Source: Sphingomonas sp. IC081
Lineage (GTDB): Bacteria; Pseudomonadota; Alphaproteobacteria; Sphingomonadales; Sphingomonadaceae
Length of the DNA: 64,000 nucleotides
Assembly: GCF_006874585.1 (NCBI RefSeq)
Contig: NZ_CP029761.1
Coordinates: 1,375,001-1,439,000 of the forward strand
Direction of reading: 5' to 3'
The translations under genes were made by a program, and so were the position numbers. Positions 9,035 to 17,880 of the stretch are shown here, piece after piece. A model generated the notes under the pieces. The model saw nothing but the letters and a program-made list of their open reading frames with translations, was not told where the DNA came from and did no database searches. Each line of letters opens with the position of its first letter. Positions within the stretch are counted from its first letter, which is position 1.

Positions 9035-9934
9035 TTACTGAACCCGTTTTGCCTTTATTCCGACTTTTGCGAGCTGGTCCTGCACACTGCCTTCACCGGC
9101 AAGGTGCCCTGCGCCCACGGCGACAAAGACCGTGCCCGGCTCCGCCATGCGGGCCTGCAGCCACTGGGCCCATGCCTTGTTGCGGTTGGTGATGAAAGCT
9201 GCGCGCACGGCCTCGTCCGACTCGTCCTCGTTGAGCAGGCTGGCAAGTTCATCGGCGCGGCCGGTCTTCCAGGCGGTGACCACTTTCGCGACGTCCTCGC
9301 GCAAGGTCGGCAACTGCTCCAGCACTTCGCCAAGGTAGCGGTTCTGGCTTTCGAGTGGCATGCCGTCGAACAGTTCGATCTGGTATTCAGGCGTTTCCAG
9401 TGCCTTGCGGGCCTTGTGCTTTTCCGCCGCCCGGGCCTCGATCAGCGTCTCGACGCCGTTGGCCTTGTCGTAACCGGCGGCCTTGAGCGGCAGGAGGGAC
9501 AGCAGCAGCCCGGCATACCACGGCTCGAAACGGTCGAAGGCTTCGGCCGGGATGCCCATGCCGGCCAGCGCCTGCTCGAAGGCCGCGCGCTCTTGCGCAG
9601 GCAGGCTGGCGCGCAGGGTCGTGCCGTCGCTGCGCATGCCCTTGTCGATGAAGAGTTGCTGGAGCGATTCGGCGGAGCCGATCTCGGTTTCGGTGACCAG
9701 CAGGTCGGACGAATCGAAGGCCTTCTTCACGGGCCCTGCGAACCAGTGGGTGTCTTCCGGCAGGATGTGGATCGTGCCGAAGAGGTAGATCGTGGTGTCC
9801 TTGTCCGCGATCTTCCACATGGCAGGGCGTGCGGGCGCCTCCTCCTGCGCCAGCGACGGCGTGGCGGCAAGAAGGCCAAGGGCGGTGGCAGCGGCAAGAC
9901 GGACCCGGGATTTACGGAAGAATTTCATCGCCAT
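9035..9934 (-). CDS. TraB/GumN family protein, signal-peptide form (second paralogue)
   Basis: A 299-residue TraB/GumN protein with a cleavable signal peptide (positive KFFRKSRVR, hydrophobic core, cleavage near SLAQE) rather than a lipobox. Motifs are FGTIHILPE (first GxxH), the VTETEI acidic strand and VGAGHLAGEG (second GxxH). I placed the start at the ATG at 9934 (MAMKFF); the ATG at 9928 is equally possible. A longer frame upstream would add about 50 Arg-rich residues in front of a normal signal peptide, which is unlikely. It is the first gene of the TraB-TraB-phosphatase operon. The region between it and glyQ on the other strand must hold its promoter; a 13-base element shared with the PilZ gene lies at 9939-9951. 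Confidence 0.85.
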   Translation of the reverse strand: MAMKFFRKSRVRLAAATALGLLAATPSLAQEEAPARPAMWKIADKDTTIYLFGTIHILPEDTHWFAGPVKKAFDSSDLLVTETEIGSAESLQQLFIDKGMRSDGTTLRASLPAQERAAFEQALAGMGIPAEAFDRFEPWYAGLLLSLLPLKAAGYDKANGVETLIEARAAEKHKARKALETPEYQIELFDGMPLESQNRYLGEVLEQLPTLREDVAKVVTAWKTGRADELASLLNEDESDEAVRAAFITNRNKAWAQWLQARMAEPGTVFVAVGAGHLAGEGSVQDQLAKVGIKAKRVQ

Positions 9935-9938
9935 TCCA

Positions 9939-9951
9939 TGAAACGGTACAG
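9939..9951 (-). promoter_or_regulatory. Shared upstream element CTGTACCGTTTCA
   Basis: Read on the minus strand, CTGTACCGTTTCA lies immediately 5' of the second TraB gene. The identical 13 bases occur upstream of the PilZ gene (24628-24640), and a weaker version lies upstream of the outer-membrane protein (around 28488-28500). It could be a promoter -10 region or an operator; this is inference from repetition only. Confidence 0.35.
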
Positions 9952-10106
9952 GCAAACGTGCGATTAACGGCGCCTCTGGGCTTGCCTTAGCGGCATCGAT
10001 TGCTCCGGGGTAGCGCTCTGTGTCACGATCGCGTCGTTCAGCGCGGTTGATTTGCCGGTGTCGATCCGCCAAAGGCCGGCTGTTCAAGAGTTTTGACGGG
10101 ATTTCG

Positions 10107-11024
10107 ATGTCGACCGCCGTGCCATCCGCAGAAAGGCAGCCGCTAAGCTTTCAGGACATGATCCTGACGCTCCATGATTTCTGGAGCAAGCAGGGCTGCC
10201 TCATTCTCCAGCCTTACGACATGCGCATGGGGGCGGGTACGTTCCACCCCGCGACCACGCTGCGCGCGCTCGGTCCCGAACCGTGGAAGGCGGCCTATGT
10301 CCAGCCTTCGCGCCGCCCGACCGATGGTCGCTATGGCGAGAACCCGAACCGCCTCCAGCACTATTACCAGTATCAGGTGATCCTGAAGCCGAACCCCGAG
10401 AACCTCCAGGAACTTTACCTGCAGAGCCTCGCGGCGATCGGTGTCGATCCGCTGGCGCACGACATCCGCTTTGTCGAGGACGACTGGGAAAGCCCGACGC
10501 TGGGCGCCTGGGGGCTGGGCTGGGAAGTCTGGTGCGACGGCATGGAAGTGACGCAGTTCACCTATTTCCAGCAGGTCGGCGGTTATGACTGCAAGCCGGT
10601 TGCGGGCGAACTCACCTACGGCCTCGAACGCCTTGCGATGTATATCCAGGGCGTGGACTGGGTCTACGACCTCAAGTTCAACAACGAAGGCGTTACCTAC
10701 GGCGACGTCTTCCTCGCCAACGAACAGCAGCAGTCGAAGTACAACTTCGAAATCGCCGACACCGACGCGCTGTTTGCCGGTTTCAAGGCTGCCGAGGCCG
10801 AGTGCATGCGCTGCATCGAGGCGGAAATCCCGCTTGCCGCCTATGACCAGGCGATCGAGGCCTCGCACCTCTTCAACCTGCTGCAGGCGCGCGGCGTGAT
10901 CTCCGTGCAGGAGCGCGCAAGCTACATCGGCCGCGTGCGCGAACTCGCCAAGGGTTCGTGCAAGGCCTGGATCGACAAGAACAAGGACCAGTGGGAAGCC
11001 AAGTTCCCGGGGTGGAGCGCATGA
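10107..11024 (+). CDS. glyQ: Glycine--tRNA ligase alpha subunit
   Basis: A 305-residue catalytic alpha subunit of the bacterial alpha2beta2 glycyl-tRNA synthetase, a class II synthetase that charges tRNA-Gly in the cytoplasm. It opens [18 protein letters not shown] and carries the class II motif-2 region ([19 protein letters not shown]), the [13 protein letters not shown] segment, and [18 protein letters not shown] as motif 3. Length is typical. The ATG at 10107 has GACGGG upstream and matches the family N-terminus; an upstream in-frame start would add 29 Arg-rich residues. Its stop overlaps the glyS start (ATGA), so the two subunits are translationally coupled. Confidence 0.97.
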   Translation: MSTAVPSAERQPLSFQDMILTLHDFWSKQGCLILQPYDMRMGAGTFHPATTLRALGPEPWKAAYVQPSRRPTDGRYGENPNRLQHYYQYQVILKPNPENLQELYLQSLAAIGVDPLAHDIRFVEDDWESPTLGAWGLGWEVWCDGMEVTQFTYFQQVGGYDCKPVAGELTYGLERLAMYIQGVDWVYDLKFNNEGVTYGDVFLANEQQQSKYNFEIADTDALFAGFKAAEAECMRCIEAEIPLAAYDQAIEASHLFNLLQARGVISVQERASYIGRVRELAKGSCKAWIDKNKDQWEAKFPGWSA

Positions 11025-13105
11025 CCGACTTCCTTCTCGAACTGCGCAGCGAAGAAATCCCCGCGCGCATGCAGGCCGGCGCCCGTGCCGACCTTGAAAA
11101 GCTGTTCCGCAAGGAAATGGAAGCCGCCGGCGTTGCCGTGGGAGACGTCACCGTCTGGTCGACCCCGCGCCGTCTGGCGCTGATTGCCCATGGTCTGCCG
11201 CTGGCGACCGAGGCCGTCCATGAGGAAACCAAGGGCCCCGCCACCAGCGCGCCCGAGCAGGCACTCGAAGGCTTCCTGCGCAAGACCGGCCTTACGAAAG
11301 AGCAGCTCGAAGTCCGCGACCTCAAGGGCAAGGACACCTATTTCGCGGTTGTCGAGAAGCCCGGCCGCGCGGTGAAGGACGTGCTGGCAGAGGCGATCCC
11401 GGCTATTGTCCGCGCGTTCCCCTGGCCCAAGTCGCAGCGTTGGGGCGCGGCTTCGCTCTCCACCGAATCGCTGCGCTGGGTGCGTCCGCTCTCGGGCATC
11501 GTTGCGGTGCTCGGCGAAGATCTGGTCGCGTGTGAGGTCGGCGGCATTGCTTCGGGCTACGTTACCAAGGGCCACCGCTTCCACGCCTCCGGCGAGATCA
11601 CCATCGGCGGCGCGCATGACTATGCGGACAAGCTGCGCCTCGCCCATGTCCTCGTGAACCATGAGGAACGGCAGGACATCGTGCGCACCAAGGCGCGTGA
11701 GGCCGCGTCCGCGGCCGGTCTGGTGCTGGTCGAGGACGAGGGGCTCGTTGTCGAGAACGCGGGCCTCACCGAATGGCCGGTGCCGCTGCTCGGCCGGTTC
11801 GAAGAGGACTTCCTCGAAGTTCCGCCCGAAACCATCCAGCTTACCGCGCGCGTGAACCAGAAGTACTTCGTCTGCGAGGACGCTTCGGGTTCGCTGGCGA
11901 ACGCCTTCGTCTGCACCGCGAACATCGTCGCCACCGATGGCGGCACCGCGATTGTCGACGGCAACCGCAAGGTCCTGGCAGCCCGCCTGTCCGACGCGCG
12001 GTTCTTCTGGCAGCAGGATCGCAAGACGGCGCTTTCGGTCCACGCCGAAAAGCTGGCACGCATCACCTTCCACGAGAAACTGGGCACGGTCGCCGACAAG
12101 GTCGAGCGCGTGGCCAAGCTGGCCGAATGGCTGGCGAGCGAAGGCGTGGTGCCGAATTGCGATCCGGCGCTGGCGCGTCAGGCAGCGGAACTTTCCAAGG
12201 CCGATCTCGTCACCGAGATGGTTGGAGAATTTCCAGAACTTCAGGGGCTTATGGGTGGTTATTACGCCCGCGCCGAAGGTCTGCCCGATGCCGTAGCCGA
12301 TGCCATCCGCGATCACTACAAGCCAGTCGGGCAGGGCGATGAAGTCCCCACCGCCCCGGTGACGGTGGCCGTGGCGCTGGCGGACAAGCTGGATACTCTG
12401 CGCAGCTTCTTCGCGATCGACGAGAAGCCCACCGGCTCGAAGGACCCCTTCGCGCTGCGCCGTGCGGCGCTGGGCATTATTCGGCTGATTACCGACAACA
12501 CCTTGCGCTTCGGCGTGGCCGAGGGCGATCTGCTCGACTTCTTCGTGGACCGCCTGAAGGTCCAGCAGAAGGAAGCGGGCATCCGCCACGACCTGATCGA
12601 TGCGGTGATCGCGCTGGGCGGCGAGGACGACCTCGTGCGCTTGCTGGCCCGCGTCCATGCGCTTCAGGCCTTCGTGCAGACCGATGACGGCGTGAACCTG
12701 CTTGCGGGGTACAAGCGCGCGGCGAATATCCTCAAGAAGGAAGATTTCTCCGGCGCCATCGCCCGCACCGGCGACGAGGATCCGCTCGAAAACGTCGACG
12801 ATCCCGACATGAAGGACGTCTACGCCGCGCGCGGTTCGCTGCCTTATGCGGCCGAGCCTGCCGAGCAGGCGCTGCTCGATGCCGTGGCAGCGGCGGAACC
12901 GCAGGCGGCCAAGGCGGTCGAGGGTGAGGACTTCGCGGCGGCCATGACCGCGCTTGCCACGCTGCGGGCGCCGATCGACGCCTTTTTCGAAGGCGTCACG
13001 GTCAACGATGCCGATCCGGTCAAGCGCCGCTCGCGCCTCGCCTTGCTTGATCGCTTCCGCAGTGCAGTGCACAACGTGGCGGACTTCTCGAAGATCGAAG
13101 GATAA
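11021..13105 (+). CDS. glyS: Glycine--tRNA ligase beta subunit
   Basis: A 694-residue tRNA-binding beta subunit of glycyl-tRNA synthetase. It starts [18 protein letters not shown], the conserved family N-terminus. It contains SVRW-like '[14 protein letters not shown]', [22 protein letters not shown], the HD-domain-like '[21 protein letters not shown]' and '[37 protein letters not shown]', and a C-terminal anticodon-binding DALR-like region. Length is normal for the family. It is coupled to glyQ by a 4-base overlap and followed by ppdK after 63 bases. Confidence 0.97.
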   Translation: MTDFLLELRSEEIPARMQAGARADLEKLFRKEMEAAGVAVGDVTVWSTPRRLALIAHGLPLATEAVHEETKGPATSAPEQALEGFLRKTGLTKEQLEVRDLKGKDTYFAVVEKPGRAVKDVLAEAIPAIVRAFPWPKSQRWGAASLSTESLRWVRPLSGIVAVLGEDLVACEVGGIASGYVTKGHRFHASGEITIGGAHDYADKLRLAHVLVNHEERQDIVRTKAREAASAAGLVLVEDEGLVVENAGLTEWPVPLLGRFEEDFLEVPPETIQLTARVNQKYFVCEDASGSLANAFVCTANIVATDGGTAIVDGNRKVLAARLSDARFFWQQDRKTALSVHAEKLARITFHEKLGTVADKVERVAKLAEWLASEGVVPNCDPALARQAAELSKADLVTEMVGEFPELQGLMGGYYARAEGLPDAVADAIRDHYKPVGQGDEVPTAPVTVAVALADKLDTLRSFFAIDEKPTGSKDPFALRRAALGIIRLITDNTLRFGVAEGDLLDFFVDRLKVQQKEAGIRHDLIDAVIALGGEDDLVRLLARVHALQAFVQTDDGVNLLAGYKRAANILKKEDFSGAIARTGDEDPLENVDDPDMKDVYAARGSLPYAAEPAEQALLDAVAAAEPQAAKAVEGEDFAAAMTALATLRAPIDAFFEGVTVNDADPVKRRSRLALLDRFRSAVHNVADFSKIEG

Positions 13106-13168
13106 GGGTCTCTTCCCCCGACGGTTCTCGAAGGAGCATACGAGCCAGGACAGGAAAGTCGGGGATAG

Positions 13169-15847
13169 ATGAACAGGCAGGTCTACACGTTCGGCGGCAG
13201 CGCGGGGAACGATGTCAGGAATGACGATCCTCGCGGGCGCGACAAGGTCGTGGTCGGCGGCAAGGGTGCGAACCTGGCCGAAATGGCCGGGATCGGCCTG
13301 CCGGTTCCTCCCGGTTTCACCATTACCACCGAAGAATGCGTGAAGTACCTCGCCGAAGGCGGGGACTTCTCGGATGCGCTGCGCACCGATGTGGCCGAGG
13401 CGCTGACGCATATCGAGAAGACCGTCGGCAAGGCTTTTGGCGACGCCGCCGATCCGCTGCTGGTCTCGGTCCGTTCGGGCGCGCGGGTGTCGATGCCGGG
13501 CATGATGGACACGGTCCTCAACCTTGGCCTCAACGATGCCACGGTCGAGGGGCTGACGCAGACCTCGGGCGACGAGCGTTTTGCCTGGGACAGCTATCGC
13601 CGCTTCATCCAGATGTATTCCGATGTCGTCCTCGGCCTCGATCATGGGCGCTTCGAGGAAGCGCTGGAGATCGCCAAGGAAGACAACGGCTACATGAACG
13701 ACGTCGAGATGACGGCGTCGAACTGGAAGGCCGTGGTCAGGGAATACAAGGGCATCGTCGAGGAGGAACTCGGCCGGCCGTTCCCGCAGGATGTGCACGA
13801 ACAGCTCTGGGGCGCGATCCGGGCGGTGTTCGATTCGTGGGATTCCGACCGCGCCAGGGTCTATCGCCGCCTCAACGACATTCCCGGTGACTGGGGCACG
13901 GCAGTCAACGTCCAGGCCATGGTCTTCGGCAACATGGGCGATACCTCGGCCACCGGCGTCGCCTTCACCCGCGACCCGGCGACTGGCGAAAAGGCCTATT
14001 ACGGCGAGTGGCTGGTCAACGCGCAGGGCGAGGACGTTGTCGCCGGCATCCGTACGCCGCAGTATCTCACCAAGGCCGCGCGCGAACGGGCCCGGGCCAA
14101 GCCGCTGTCGATGGAAGAGGCGATGCCGGAGGCCTACACCGAGCTTGCCGCGGTGTTCGAGCTTCTCGAAAAGCACTACCGAGACATGCAGGACATCGAG
14201 TTCACCGTCGAGCGCGGCAAGTTGTGGATGCTGCAGACCCGCTCGGGCAAGCGTACCGCCAAGGCGGCGCTCAAGATGGCGGTCGACATGGTGGACGAGG
14301 GCCTGATCGACGAGGCGACCGCGATCCGGCGTGTCGATCCGATGGCGCTCGATCAGCTTCTGCACCCCACGCTCGATCCCAAGGCGCCGCGCGACATTCT
14401 CGGCAAGGGCCTTCCCGCATCGCCGGGGGCGGCTTCGGGGGCTATCGTGCTTGATGCCGACACTGCCGAAAAGCGCGCGGAAATGGGCGAGGCGGTCGTG
14501 CTTGTCCGGGTCGAGACCAGTCCCGAGGACATTCACGGCATGCATGCCGCCAAGGGCATCCTGACGGCGCGCGGCGGCATGACCAGCCATGCCGCCGTGG
14601 TGGCGCGCGGCATGGGGCGCCCGTGTGTCTCGGGCGCCTCCGGCCTGTCGATCGACATGAAGAGCCGCACCTTGCGCATGGGCAGCCGGGCGCTGAAGGA
14701 AGGCGACGTCATTACGCTCGATGGCGCCACCGGTGACATCATGGCCGGGGAAGTGCCGACCATCGAGCCGGAACTGGCGGGCGATTTCGCCACGCTGATG
14801 GTCTGGGCCGACAAGCATCGCCGCATGAAAGTGCGCACCAATGCCGAAACCCCGGCGGATTGCCGGATGGCGCGCCAGTTCGGCGCCGAGGGCATCGGCC
14901 TGTGCCGGACCGAGCACATGTTCTTCGATGCGGGCCGGATTTCGGCCGTGCGCCAGATGATCCTCGCCGAAGACGAAGCCGGGCGCCGCGCGGCGCTGGC
15001 CAAGCTGCTGCCCGAGCAGCGCGCCGACTTCACCGCGATCTTCGAGGTCATGGCCGGCCTTCCGGTCACCATCCGCCTGCTCGATCCGCCGCTGCACGAG
15101 TTCCTGCCGCACGGCGACGGCGAGTTCGCGGAACTGTCGGACAGCATCGGAATCGGCGTCGAGACGCTCAAGCGCCGTGCGGACGAACTGCACGAATTCA
15201 ACCCGATGCTGGGGCATCGTGGGTGCCGCCTTGGCATCACTTTCCCCGAAATCTACGAAATGCAGGCCCGCGCCATCTTCGAGGCGGCCTGCGACGTGGC
15301 TGCCGCATCGGGCGAGGCGATCGTGCCGGAAGTGATGATTCCGCTGGTCGCCACCCGGCGCGAGTTGCAGATCCTCAGGAAGGTGGTCGATGAGACTGCC
15401 GCCAGGGTCTTTGCCGAAAAGGGGCAGGTGCTCGATTACATGGTCGGCACCATGATCGAACTGCCGCGCGCGGCGCTGATGGCGGGCGAGATTGCCGAGG
15501 AGGCGCGGTTCTTCTCGTTCGGCACCAACGACCTCACGCAGACGACGCTTGGCGTTTCGCGCGATGATGCGGCGCGTTTCCTCAGCCCTTATGTCGAGAA
15601 GGGCATCTACCCGCGCGATCCCTTCGTCAGCCTCGATATAGAGGGTGTCGGCCAGCTTGTGCAGATGGGAGCCGAGCGTGGGCGCGCGGTCCGTTCCGAT
15701 CTCAAGCTGGGCATTTGCGGCGAGCATGGCGGTGACCCGGCCTCGATCGCGTTCTGCGAGAAGGTGGGGCTCGATTACGTCAGCGCCTCGCCCTACCGGG
15801 TTCCCATTGCGCGCCTCGCGGCAGCGCAGGCGGCACTGGCGACATGA
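13169..15847 (+). CDS. ppdK: Pyruvate, phosphate dikinase
   Basis: An 892-residue PPDK, which interconverts pyruvate + ATP + Pi with phosphoenolpyruvate + AMP + PPi. The domains are in the usual order. The N-terminal ATP-grasp (GGKGANLAEMAGIGLPVPPGFTI, SVRSGARVSMPGMMDTVLNLGLN) is followed by the phosphohistidine swivelling domain, whose catalytic His is in RGGMTSHAAVVARGMG (about residue 473). The C-terminal PEP/pyruvate TIM barrel contains GIGLCRTEHMFF, HEFLPHGDGEF, MLGHRGCRLGITFPEIYEMQ and SFGTNDLTQ. Length is exactly typical. It allows gluconeogenic PEP formation, or glycolysis with PPi. A good bidirectional terminator follows immediately. Confidence 0.98.
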   Translation: MNRQVYTFGGSAGNDVRNDDPRGRDKVVVGGKGANLAEMAGIGLPVPPGFTITTEECVKYLAEGGDFSDALRTDVAEALTHIEKTVGKAFGDAADPLLVSVRSGARVSMPGMMDTVLNLGLNDATVEGLTQTSGDERFAWDSYRRFIQMYSDVVLGLDHGRFEEALEIAKEDNGYMNDVEMTASNWKAVVREYKGIVEEELGRPFPQDVHEQLWGAIRAVFDSWDSDRARVYRRLNDIPGDWGTAVNVQAMVFGNMGDTSATGVAFTRDPATGEKAYYGEWLVNAQGEDVVAGIRTPQYLTKAARERARAKPLSMEEAMPEAYTELAAVFELLEKHYRDMQDIEFTVERGKLWMLQTRSGKRTAKAALKMAVDMVDEGLIDEATAIRRVDPMALDQLLHPTLDPKAPRDILGKGLPASPGAASGAIVLDADTAEKRAEMGEAVVLVRVETSPEDIHGMHAAKGILTARGGMTSHAAVVARGMGRPCVSGASGLSIDMKSRTLRMGSRALKEGDVITLDGATGDIMAGEVPTIEPELAGDFATLMVWADKHRRMKVRTNAETPADCRMARQFGAEGIGLCRTEHMFFDAGRISAVRQMILAEDEAGRRAALAKLLPEQRADFTAIFEVMAGLPVTIRLLDPPLHEFLPHGDGEFAELSDSIGIGVETLKRRADELHEFNPMLGHRGCRLGITFPEIYEMQARAIFEAACDVAAASGEAIVPEVMIPLVATRRELQILRKVVDETAARVFAEKGQVLDYMVGTMIELPRAALMAGEIAEEARFFSFGTNDLTQTTLGVSRDDAARFLSPYVEKGIYPRDPFVSLDIEGVGQLVQMGAERGRAVRSDLKLGICGEHGGDPASIAFCEKVGLDYVSASPYRVPIARLAAAQAALAT

Positions 15848-15880
15848 AAAAAGGCCGGGGCAATGCTCCGGCCTTTTTCT
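15847..15880. terminator. Bidirectional intrinsic terminator between ppdK and the methyltransferase gene
   Basis: AAAAAAGGCCGG-GGCAATGCT-CCGGCCTTTTTCTTATT: a GC stem with A-run upstream and T-run downstream, overlapping the end of ppdK and abutting the stop of the convergent minus-strand gene, so it can serve both. Confidence 0.9.
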
Positions 15881-16647
15881 TATTTCTTCCAGCCGGATAG
15901 GGTCAGGATTTCGAAAGTTTCGACGGTCTTGCCGTTGGCTCCGGCGGCCTCGAACGCGGCCTTGGCGCGCGCCAGCGCGGCCTTGCCGAGCGCCGGGCCG
16001 GGGTCGGCCAGGACGCTGGAATGGGCCTGGGCACGCAAGTCGCCGATCAGGCGCTCGAAGCTGCGGAACGAGACCTGGAGCGGGCGCTGGTCGATCACCG
16101 GGTCGGCATAGAGCGTGCGCTGGAGCAGTTGCCCGCCCGCCCGCACGTCCACCATCGGATGGATGCGGGCGGCGGGACGGTCGGCGTCGGCGGCCAGCAT
16201 GATCTCGCGCAGGCGCGGCAGGCTTCCCGAGGACAGGAAGCTGGCGATCAGCATGCCGCCCGGGGCCAGCGCCCGGCGGGCGTGGATCAGCGCGCCGGGC
16301 AGATCGTTGACGGTATCCAGCGTGCCGAGGCTGGCGATGAGATCGAAGCCGTCGAAGGGGTAGGGCGCCTCCTCATCGAACCCGGAGGCGGGTTCCGCCT
16401 CGACCACCTCGATGCCGCGCAGTCGCAGGCTCCGGGCGAGAGAGCCGGTCCAGTCGCCGATCACCAGCGCGCGGCGCGGTTCGAAGCGCAGGAACGAGAG
16501 GCGTTCCTCGACATCCTCGATCAGGTCGTCGAGCAGGTAGTGCGGCGCGTCGGGCAGGCGTTGCAGCGCCTCGGCGCGGCGGCGGGCGGCGATGCGGCGG
16601 GACGGGGCGAAGATACGCGGCGGGGCGGGGGGAGTGCTTTCGGCCAT
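15880..16647 (-). CDS. SAM-dependent methyltransferase-like protein (BioC/NDUFAF5-like)
   Basis: A 255-residue Rossmann-fold protein of the class I methyltransferase superfamily. After an N-terminal helix rich in Arg (IFAPSRRIAARRRAEAL), YLLDDLIEDVEERL leads into the first strand LVIGDWTGSLARSL. The acidic end of strand 2 is VVEAEP; DLIASLGTLDTVNDLPGALIHARRALAPGGMLIASF carries motifs IV-VI. The alphaproteobacterial protein beside comF is related to mitochondrial NDUFAF5, which modifies a complex I subunit, so a role in respiratory complex assembly is a reasonable guess. The glycine-rich SAM motif is weak here (GDWTG), so it may not be a classical methyltransferase. AGGGAG upstream supports the ATG at 16647. 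It diverges from comF. Confidence 0.8.
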   Translation of the reverse strand: MAESTPPAPPRIFAPSRRIAARRRAEALQRLPDAPHYLLDDLIEDVEERLSFLRFEPRRALVIGDWTGSLARSLRLRGIEVVEAEPASGFDEEAPYPFDGFDLIASLGTLDTVNDLPGALIHARRALAPGGMLIASFLSSGSLPRLREIMLAADADRPAARIHPMVDVRAGGQLLQRTLYADPVIDQRPLQVSFRSFERLIGDLRAQAHSSVLADPGPALGKAALARAKAAFEAAGANGKTVETFEILTLSGWKK

Positions 16648-16755
16648 CGCTTGGCTCCCTGCCGCGTCCGGCGGCTTCGCGCAACCTTGCAGGCGGCTTC
16701 GCGGATGAACAGCTTGTAGCTTGCCGTGGCGCCCGGGTCGCCTAGTCTCGGCGCG

Positions 16756-17487
16756 ATGGAGATTGGCAAGGCGCTTGCGCCGCTGTTGGACCTTGTATTC
16801 CCGCCGCGCTGCCCGCTGTGCGGCACTGCGATCGTTGCCCAGAACGGGCTCTGTCCGGCGTGCTGGCAGCAACTGATGCTACCCGGCGATCCCGGTTGCC
16901 GCACATGTGCCAGGCCCTTCAAGCAGAGCATACCGCAAGGGGCGATGTGCGCGCCTTGCATGGCCGAGCCGCCCAGACATGACGGCATTGCCGCGGCCAC
17001 GCTCTACAACGATGCCTCGCGGCGCCTGGTGCTGGCGCTCAAGCACGGCAACCGCATCGCACTTTCGCAGATGATGGGCGGGCTGATCGCTGGCCGCATG
17101 AGTGATGTCGATGCGGACTGGCTGGTGGTTCCGGTGCCGCTGCATCGCTGGCGGCTCTGGCGGCGCGGCTACAATCAGGCGACGGAGCTGGCCCGCGTCC
17201 TCGCCCGGCAGCGGGGTGCGCGATTAGGCGTCGCCGTGCTGGAGCGCCGCAAGGCCACACCCTCGCTCGGCGGCCTGGGGCGCGCGGCGCGCCAGCGGGT
17301 GCTGTCGGGGGCGATCGCAGTGTCCCGGCGCCATCGTCCTTTGGTGAAAGGCGCGCGGATCGTGCTGGTCGACGATGTGCTGACCAGCGGTTCGACCAGC
17401 GATGCCTGCGTGGCGGCGCTCAAGCGCGCGGGCGCCCGCGAAGTGGTGATCGGTTGTTTTGCCCGGGTTCTGGACGAGGCGCTTTGA
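16756..17487 (+). CDS. comF: ComF family phosphoribosyltransferase-like protein
   Basis: A 243-residue ComF/GntX-like protein. A four-cysteine zinc ribbon at the N-terminus (CPLCG, CPACW, CRTC and CAPC pairs) precedes a type I phosphoribosyltransferase fold. That fold shows the PRPP-binding strand IVLVDDVLTSGSTSDACVAALKRAGA near the C-terminus, and WRRGYNQATELARVLA further upstream. ComF homologues are needed for DNA uptake during transformation in several bacteria; the biochemical role is not settled. I prefer the ATG at 16756 (MEIGKAL); a GTG at 16726 would add ten residues. Confidence 0.92.
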   Translation: MEIGKALAPLLDLVFPPRCPLCGTAIVAQNGLCPACWQQLMLPGDPGCRTCARPFKQSIPQGAMCAPCMAEPPRHDGIAAATLYNDASRRLVLALKHGNRIALSQMMGGLIAGRMSDVDADWLVVPVPLHRWRLWRRGYNQATELARVLARQRGARLGVAVLERRKATPSLGGLGRAARQRVLSGAIAVSRRHRPLVKGARIVLVDDVLTSGSTSDACVAALKRAGAREVVIGCFARVLDEAL

Positions 17488-17542
17488 CCTCAGGGCAGGC
17501 TTTGAAAAGGAAATGTCCGATTGGGGCAGGGTAAAAACGAAA

Positions 17543-17571
17543 ACGCCCGGAGCCAAATTGGCTCCGGGCGT
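17543..17571 (-). terminator. Strong hairpin downstream of comF, with a T-rich tail on the minus strand
   Basis: A perfect 12-bp stem (ACGCCCGGAGCC/GGCTCCGGGCGT, loop AAATT). On the plus strand it is followed by TCTCGTGA, a poor tail. On the minus strand it is followed by TTTCGTTTTTAC, a good tail. It could stop comF weakly, but it reads best as the terminator of something transcribed leftwards from the structured region 17590-17800. Confidence 0.65.
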
Positions 17572-17588
17572 TCTCGTGACGAAACTCG

Positions 17589-17806
17589 TGGACCCCGCTA
17601 AGCGGTTCGGCGGCCCCCCTGCAGGCCGCCTGGTCCGATCCCTCAATTCTTCCCTGAACCGTGGTGCCTGTTTCCTGATATTGCCTTGGCATTTCTGCCG
17701 GTGAGACATCTATCAGTCAGCGACCTAAGGTCGGAAGCAGCCCCCCAGCTGCAAGGCGACATTCCCAGCAAACGCGGGGGTTGAAAAGGGGCTTGAGCAC
17801 GTTACG
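17589..17806 (+). ncRNA. Structured intergenic region, candidate 6S-like small RNA (strand uncertain)
   Basis: This gene-free stretch between comF and hisI is full of paired segments. GGACC (17590) pairs with GGTCC (17632), enclosing two hairpins (CCGC/GCGG and GGCGGCC/GGCCGCC). A long rod follows: CTCAA (17642) with TTGAG (17793), AACC (17657) with GGTT (17779), and GCCTTG (17683) with CAAGGC (17752). The apex has small hairpins CGACC-TAA-GGTCG and GCAGC/GCTGC. A rod of about 157 nt with a closing stem, a large internal bubble and an apical stem resembles 6S RNA. The strings CCCTGAACC and CCGGTGAGACATC recall the E. coli 6S bubble strands. No tRNA, tmRNA, RNase P or SRP consensus fits. The fold works on either strand, and the terminator at 17543-17571 favours the minus strand. 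Confidence 0.4.
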
Positions 17807-17880
17807 GGGATTTTGGTGATCGGCTGTGGTTATCGTGCAACAACCATTTGGCCGTGACGTATCTGGGGAATATATCTGAA

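Noticed and set aside
10922..15727. A 1601-codon open frame on the minus strand opposite glyS and ppdK
   Set aside because: Its sequence is His/Arg/Gly-rich without domain motifs and mirrors the two confirmed synthetase and PPDK genes; open antisense frames are expected at this GC content.
17719..17745. GGTCGGAAGCAGCC, resembling the SRP RNA loop GGTCCGGAAGGAAGCAGCC
   Set aside because: The GGAA tetraloop and the symmetric loop of helix 8 are not both present and the flanks do not pair as in 4.5S RNA.
17590..17800. Split tmRNA or RNase P RNA in the comF-hisI gap
   Set aside because: No T-arm sequence, CCA end, tag reading frame or RNase P consensus can be found.
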